From positions 1-8,813 of the forward strand of contig CANRGU010000052.1 in the NCBI GenBank assembly GCA_947630255.1: a stretch of DNA of 8,813 nt, given 5' to 3'. Position 1 is the first letter of the stretch. Each line of letters begins with the position of its first letter. The notes beneath the pieces are model-generated. The model worked only from the letters and a program-made list of their open reading frames with translations. It was not told where the DNA came from and ran no database searches. This document shows, piece by piece, positions 5,867 to 8,813 of this stretch. Origin of the DNA: an uncultured Clostridia bacterium (lineage in GTDB: Bacteria; Bacillota; Clostridia; TANB77; CAG-508). The translations under genes were made by a program, and so were the position numbers.

Positions 5867-7097
5867 TTACGAATAAAAAAATTCCTTTATACGCGCTACT
5901 ATTGTTCTTAATACACTTTCTTCTGTTCTAACATCAATACTGCTAGATACAGTTTTTGCATAAGGTCTTGATGCAACGTATCTTACTAATGCGTAACTTG
6001 ATCTATAGCTTGGTTTTATAGTGCTTATTAATCTGCCTGTTGATATTTTTACAGGTATATTTAAAGTTATTTTACCTGCTACATCGCTTTTATTTATATT
6101 TGTAATTCCTTGACCTGTTAAAATTACATTGTTTATATTCGATTTTATTCCTTCATTTGATATATTTTTATTTACTAATGAAAACATTTCTTCTACTCTT
6201 GCTTCAATAACTTCTATAAGTTCTGAACTTTTAATTGTTTTTGTTCTTTCTTCGCCTTTATATGTATTTAAAATTATATCTGTGTCATTATCTATAAATG
6301 ATTTTAATGCAAGTCCGATATTGTTTTTTTAATCTATCTGCCTCATCTTCACTAATATTAAATACATAAGCTATATCAGAAGTTATATTGTCCCCACCAA
6401 GTGGTATTGTATTTGTATACAAGAATGATTCTCCTTCAAATACTCCTATATCAATATTTCCTGCCCCTATGTCTAATATCATTACATTGTCTTTTAATTC
6501 ATTTTTATCTAATATTAAACCTCTTTCTGCAAGAACATTTGATACTATTCCATCTACTTCTATATTAGCCTTTTTAAATATACTTGTTAATTTTTTTACA
6601 TAATCTTTATCTGCTAAAATAACTTGTCCTTTTACAGTAAATGCAGAACTTAAACTTCCTACTGGATCATCTAAAATTCTTCCATTATCTAAAGAAAATT
6701 CATTTGCAATTATATCAATTAAAACTTTATCATCTGGTACATCTATATCTTTTACCTGCATTATTGCAGATGTTACATCTTTTGTAGATATACCTGCATA
6801 TTTATCTTTTGCTTCTTTAAAAATACTATTTTGTACAATTGTTATATACTTACCTGGTATTGTAACATATGCTGAATGAATTTTTATATTAGCTGTTTCT
6901 TCTGCTTGTTGTATTGTTTTTACAATAGCTGATGCAATTTCTTCTTCATCTATAATTTTAGATTTTTTCATTCCAAAGCATTTGCATTCACTTGTAGCAA
7001 TAATTTCAACTTGATTGAAATTATTTACTTCGCCAACTACAGCATTTACTTTAGATGTCCCTATGTCAATACCTACAATTATATCTCCTATAGCCAA
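5867..7097 (-). CDS. ftsA: Cell division protein FtsA, read through a +1 shift at CGG-A
   Basis: Actin-like ATPase that tethers FtsZ to the membrane. The combined protein is 409 residues, the usual size. GIDIGTSKVNAVVGE is phosphate-1, YVTIPGKYI and the following segment form the 1C domain, MILDIGAGNIDIGVFEG is phosphate-2, VILTGQGITNI is the adenosine motif, and VLRTIVARIKEFFYS is a C-terminal amphipathic helix for membrane binding. The zero frame breaks at codon 261 (CGG, 6317-6315) and would stop at TAA (6290-6288). Starting one base later restores GLALKSFID and everything downstream; KKQYGLA fits the family's K-x-x-YG-x-A. An unshifted product would lack the adenosine motif and the membrane helix. 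The start is TTG (7097-7095) with GGAGG 8 nt ahead. The Met at 6187 is internal. prfA lies upstream and ftsZ follows after 147 nt. Confidence 0.92.
6314..6317 (-). promoter_or_regulatory. Proposed +1 recoding site CGG-A in ftsA
   Basis: The minus strand reads CAA TAT CGG ACT TGC in the zero frame and CAA TAT (C) GGA CTT GCA after skipping one base. The preceding run of seven A (11 nt upstream) could in principle slip too, but that would give KNNIGLA instead of KKQYGLA, and the Tyr-Gly pair is the one usual in FtsA. The site is therefore placed at CGG. Confidence 0.72.
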
Positions 7098-7139
7098 GAT
7101 AAATTCCTCCGTTTAAATTCTAATTTTTTCTGCACAATA

Positions 7140-7168
7140 AGAATATTACATTTTAAATAAATTGTCAA
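7140..7168 (-). promoter_or_regulatory. ftsA promoter
   Basis: On the minus strand a perfect TTGACA (7168-7163) and TATTCT (7145-7140) are separated by 17 nt. The TTG start at 7097 is about 36 nt downstream of the likely transcription start. It probably drives ftsA-ftsZ. The tandem repeats at 7183-7211 lie just upstream of the -35. Confidence 0.6.
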
Positions 7169-7175
7169 TAGAAAA

Positions 7176-7215
7176 TGTTACATTTTTGTCATGTTTTTGT
7201 CATGTTTTTGTAACA
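7176..7215. repeat. Tandem 11-bp repeat inside an inverted repeat, upstream of the ftsA promoter
   Basis: TTTTTGTCATG occurs at 7183-7193 and 7194-7204, with a third partial copy TTTTTGT at 7205-7211. The array is bracketed by TGTTACA (7176-7182) and its exact reverse complement TGTAACA (7209-7215). It starts 15 bp upstream of the ftsA -35 and ends just before the prfA terminator. Regularly spaced copies one helical turn apart suggest a protein-binding operator, but no known box is recognised. Confidence 0.6.
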
Positions 7216-7254
7216 AAATAGTAGCCCTTGTAACTACTTGTCGCTAGGGCTACT
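7210..7254 (-). terminator. Terminator after prfA
   Basis: AGTAGCCC (7220-7227) pairs perfectly with GGGCTACT (7247-7254), enclosing a 19-nt loop. Read on the minus strand the stem is followed by ATTTTGTT. It lies 15 nt beyond the prfA stop and is the only GC-rich hairpin in the gap, so prfA and ftsA are probably separate transcription units. Confidence 0.65.
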
Positions 7255-7269
7255 GTTATTTGTCAAATT

Positions 7270-8331
7270 TTAATTACTGTCACCTTTTAATTTTTCTGCT
7301 CTGTCTGCAGCAATTAAATTATCTATCATTTCATCTAGGTCGCCATTTAAAAAGTTTTCCATTTGATATATGCTCATTCCAATTCTATGATCAGTGATTC
7401 TTCCTTGAGGATAATTATATGTTCTTATTTTTTCGCTTCTATCTCCTGTTCCTACTTGTGACTTTCTTTCATTTGCAAGCTCTGCATCTCTTTTTTGTTT
7501 TTCTTGTTCATATAATCTAGATTTTAATAATCTCATTGCATATTCTCTGTTTTGTAGCTGTGATCTTTCAGTTTGGCATTCAGCAACTATTCCTGTAGGT
7601 TCATGTATTAATCTTACTGCTGAAGATGTTTTATTAACATGTTGTCCTCCTGCTCCAGATGCTCTAAATACTTCCATTCTTATATCTGCTGGATTAATCT
7701 CTATTTCTACATCTTCTACTACTGGTAAAACTGCAACAGTTGCAGTTGATGTGTGAATTCTTCCACTACTTTCTGTATCAGGAACTCTTTGTACTCTATG
7801 CACTCCACTTTCAAATTTTAATCTACTATATGCTCCTTTTCCTGTAATCATGAAAGTTACTTCTTTATATCCACCAAGACCTGTTTCATTTTCATTAAGT
7901 ATATCTATTTTCCAATGTTTACTTTCTGAATACATTGAATACATTCTAAATAATGTTCCTGCAAAGAGGGCTGCTTCTTCTCCTCCTGCACCTGCTCTTA
8001 TTTCACATATTATATTCTTATCGTCATCCGGATCTTTTGGTATAAGAAGTATTTTTAGTTCTTCTTCTATTTTGGGTATCTTTTCTTTTGCCTCTTGATA
8101 TTCAAGTTCTGCTAATTCTTTAAGTTCTTTATCCTCTAACATTGCTTTTGCTTCTTCTAAATCAGATTTTACCTTTTTATATTCTTTATATTTTTCAGCT
8201 ACATCAGCAATTAATGCATGCTCTTTCATTAACTTTTGCCATTCACTCTGTTTTGCTATAATTTCAGGATCGCTTATCTCTTTATTTAATTCATCGTATC
8301 TTTTCTCTACGTCCTCTAACTTTTGAAACAT
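7270..8331 (-). CDS. prfA: Peptide chain release factor 1 (RF1)
   Basis: 353 residues, normal for RF1. Ends translation at UAA and UAG. The PxT codon-reading tripeptide is PDT (184-186) within RVPDTESSGRIHT, and GAGGQHVNKT holds the catalytic GGQ (228-230). ICEIRAGAGGEEAALFAG and the N-terminal coiled coil are also standard. I place the start at ATG 8331-8329, because AAAGGAGA sits 6 nt ahead of it and MFQKLEDVEKRYDEL is a normal RF1 N-terminus. The in-frame GTG at 8355 would translate the ribosome site itself. The frame is intact: its single CGG (8030-8028) straddles CCG GAT. All accepted stops in this window are TAA or TAG, which RF1 reads. The gene has its own promoter and terminator. Confidence 0.96.
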   Translation of the reverse strand: MFQKLEDVEKRYDELNKEISDPEIIAKQSEWQKLMKEHALIADVAEKYKEYKKVKSDLEEAKAMLEDKELKELAELEYQEAKEKIPKIEEELKILLIPKDPDDDKNIICEIRAGAGGEEAALFAGTLFRMYSMYSESKHWKIDILNENETGLGGYKEVTFMITGKGAYSRLKFESGVHRVQRVPDTESSGRIHTSTATVAVLPVVEDVEIEINPADIRMEVFRASGAGGQHVNKTSSAVRLIHEPTGIVAECQTERSQLQNREYAMRLLKSRLYEQEKQKRDAELANERKSQVGTGDRSEKIRTYNYPQGRITDHRIGMSIYQMENFLNGDLDEMIDNLIAADRAEKLKGDSN

Positions 8332-8337
8332 TATATA

Positions 8338-8369
8338 TCTCCTTTCAAAATTCACTCTAATGAATTTTG
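8338..8369 (-). promoter_or_regulatory. Hairpin abutting the prfA ribosome-binding site
   Basis: On the minus strand CAAAATTCA (8369-8361), loop TTAGAG and TGAATTTTG (8354-8346) form a perfect 9-bp hairpin, followed at once by AAAGGAGA (8345-8338) and the ATG. It could mask or present the ribosome site, or stabilise the mRNA 5' region. Confidence 0.5.
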
Positions 8370-8416
8370 TATTATTAAATCTTGTTTTTTATAGATAGTC
8401 TTTTTAAGTCTGAAAT

Positions 8417-8445
8417 ATTATACACGATATTTTTATAAATTTCAA
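8417..8445 (-). promoter_or_regulatory. prfA promoter
   Basis: On the minus strand TTGAAA (8445-8440) and a perfect TATAAT (8422-8417) are separated by 17 nt. The leader would be about 80 nt and contains the hairpin next to the ribosome site. It lies 11 nt past the stop of the upstream ATPase gene. Confidence 0.7.
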
Positions 8446-8448
8446 TGG

Positions 8449-8458
8449 TAGCATGCTA
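8449..8458. repeat. 10-bp perfect palindrome TAGCATGCTA
   Basis: The palindrome overlaps the TAG stop of the upstream ATPase gene and ends 4 bp before the prfA -35. It could be an operator, but a 10-bp palindrome can be chance. Confidence 0.3.
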
Positions 8459-8813
8459 TAAATTAACTAAATTATATTCAATATGTAATCTATCTAATGC
8501 ATCTTTTTCTCTGTTTGAACAAGTAAATATTATAACTTGGTTATTTTTATAATTTTCTGAAATAAATTTCAATATGTTTTCTAATCTTTCATTATCAAAA
8601 AATGCAAAGGCCTCATCTAAAATAATTGGCATTTTTTCTTTTGCAATTTCATTCATAGCAGATAACCTAAGTGATAAATATAATTGGTCTATTGTTCCAA
8701 TACTTAAATTATTACAATTTATATATTCTCCATCTTCTCTTTCTATAATTAGCCCTTTATCTGCATCGAAGTTTGCCTTTTTATATTTTCCATTAGAGAT
8801 TTTATCTATTAAT
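8456..8813 (-). CDS. SbcC/YhaN-like AAA (SMC-type) ATPase, C-terminal part (5' end outside window)
   Basis: The last 118 residues, entering from the right edge and ending in TAG. LSIGTIDQLYLSLRL matches the ABC-type signature region of SMC-like ATPases, and MPIILDEAFAFFD is a Walker B motif with the catalytic Glu followed by the D-loop region. QVIIFTCSNRE is the usual H-loop strand, although Cys-Ser replaces the more common histidine position. This arrangement is seen in YhaN/SbcC/Rad50-type proteins, which work on DNA ends or damage, often beside a phosphoesterase gene. The N-terminal Walker A half and the coiled coil are outside the window, so the subfamily is uncertain. The ATG at 8656 is internal, since conserved sequence precedes it. 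No frame break is seen. Confidence 0.8.
   Translation of the reverse strand, partial: LIDKISNGKYKKANFDADKGLIIEREDGEYINCNNLSIGTIDQLYLSLRLSAMNEIAKEKMPIILDEAFAFFDNERLENILKFISENYKNNQVIIFTCSNREKDALDRLHIEYNLVNL

Noticed and set aside
2849..6317. Random sequencing or assembly indels
   Set aside because: None of the four is in a homopolymer, all are an extra C that makes an in-frame CGG before A, and the six other genes are clean. I cannot exclude it fully without reads.
2849..6317. CGG reassigned to another amino acid (as reported for Trp or Gln in some Firmicutes)
   Set aside because: Reassignment would keep the reading frame. Here the frame must change by one base, and FtsZ and SigE leave no room for an extra residue between Leu and Gly.
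2768..7097. Pseudogene reading of ftsA, ftsZ, spoIIGA and sigE
   Set aside because: Both halves of all four proteins keep every expected motif, lengths are normal, and the only lesion in each is the same codon-phase CGG-A. Decay would give varied lesions and extra stops.
8332..8355. GTG at 8355 as the prfA start
   Set aside because: These codons would encode the AAAGGAGA ribosome site and part of the hairpin. The ATG at 8331 has ideal spacing and gives the normal RF1 N-terminus.
1..8813. UGA recoded as a sense codon
   Set aside because: No accepted gene ends in TGA, but no accepted gene has an in-frame TGA either, and Trp is written TGG. The sample of ten stops is too small to claim recoding.

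Overview
The window is AT-rich, with Shine-Dalgarno-led genes, AGA-dominated arginine codons and the block ftsA-ftsZ-spoIIGA-sigE. That block is typical of endospore-forming Firmicutes, most likely a Clostridia-type lineage. Every stop codon I accept is TAA or TAG. There are no tRNA, rRNA, CRISPR or insertion-sequence signals, and no gene-free stretch longer than 300 bases.

Layout: (1) On the plus strand, the 3' part of a MscS-type channel gene (1-528) is followed after 9 nt by a PflA-like radical SAM gene (538-1422). (2) A TVP38/TMEM64 membrane protein lies on the minus strand (1431-2141), with its promoter divergent from that of trmL on the plus strand (2257-2757). (3) The rest is on the minus strand. 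In transcription order it holds the end of an SbcC/YhaN-like ATPase (8813-8456), prfA (8331-7270), ftsA (7097-5867), ftsZ (5719-4600), spoIIGA (4457-3545) and sigE (3500-2768). Hairpins that look like terminators follow prfA and ftsZ, and good sigma-A-like promoters precede prfA, ftsA and spoIIGA. FtsA and FtsZ build the division ring. SpoIIGA is the membrane protease that activates pro-sigma-E, the early mother-cell sporulation factor. sigG, which often follows sigE, is absent.

Main discovery: all four consecutive division/sporulation genes (ftsA, ftsZ, spoIIGA, sigE) are interrupted by a +1 frame change. In all four the break is at the same place in the code: an in-frame CGG codon followed by A. 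Skipping the C, or reading CGGA as one glycine, restores a full-length, well-conserved protein in each case (Y-GLA in FtsA, L-GIL in FtsZ, K-GVL in SpoIIGA, L-GIS in SigE). I checked every CGG on the coding strand of every gene. These four are the only ones in the zero frame. Twelve others straddle codons, eight of them as xxC GGA, and are read normally. Random sequencing error or pseudogene decay does not produce this pattern. The best reading is that CGG is not an ordinary arginine codon here and that CGG-A works as a +1 recoding signal yielding glycine, either by four-base decoding or by out-of-frame binding of a glycine tRNA at an unassigned codon. Unshifted products would be truncated and lack an essential part of each protein, so the signal could also set the output of the division and sporulation genes. 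Reads, tRNA genes and proteomics are needed to prove it.
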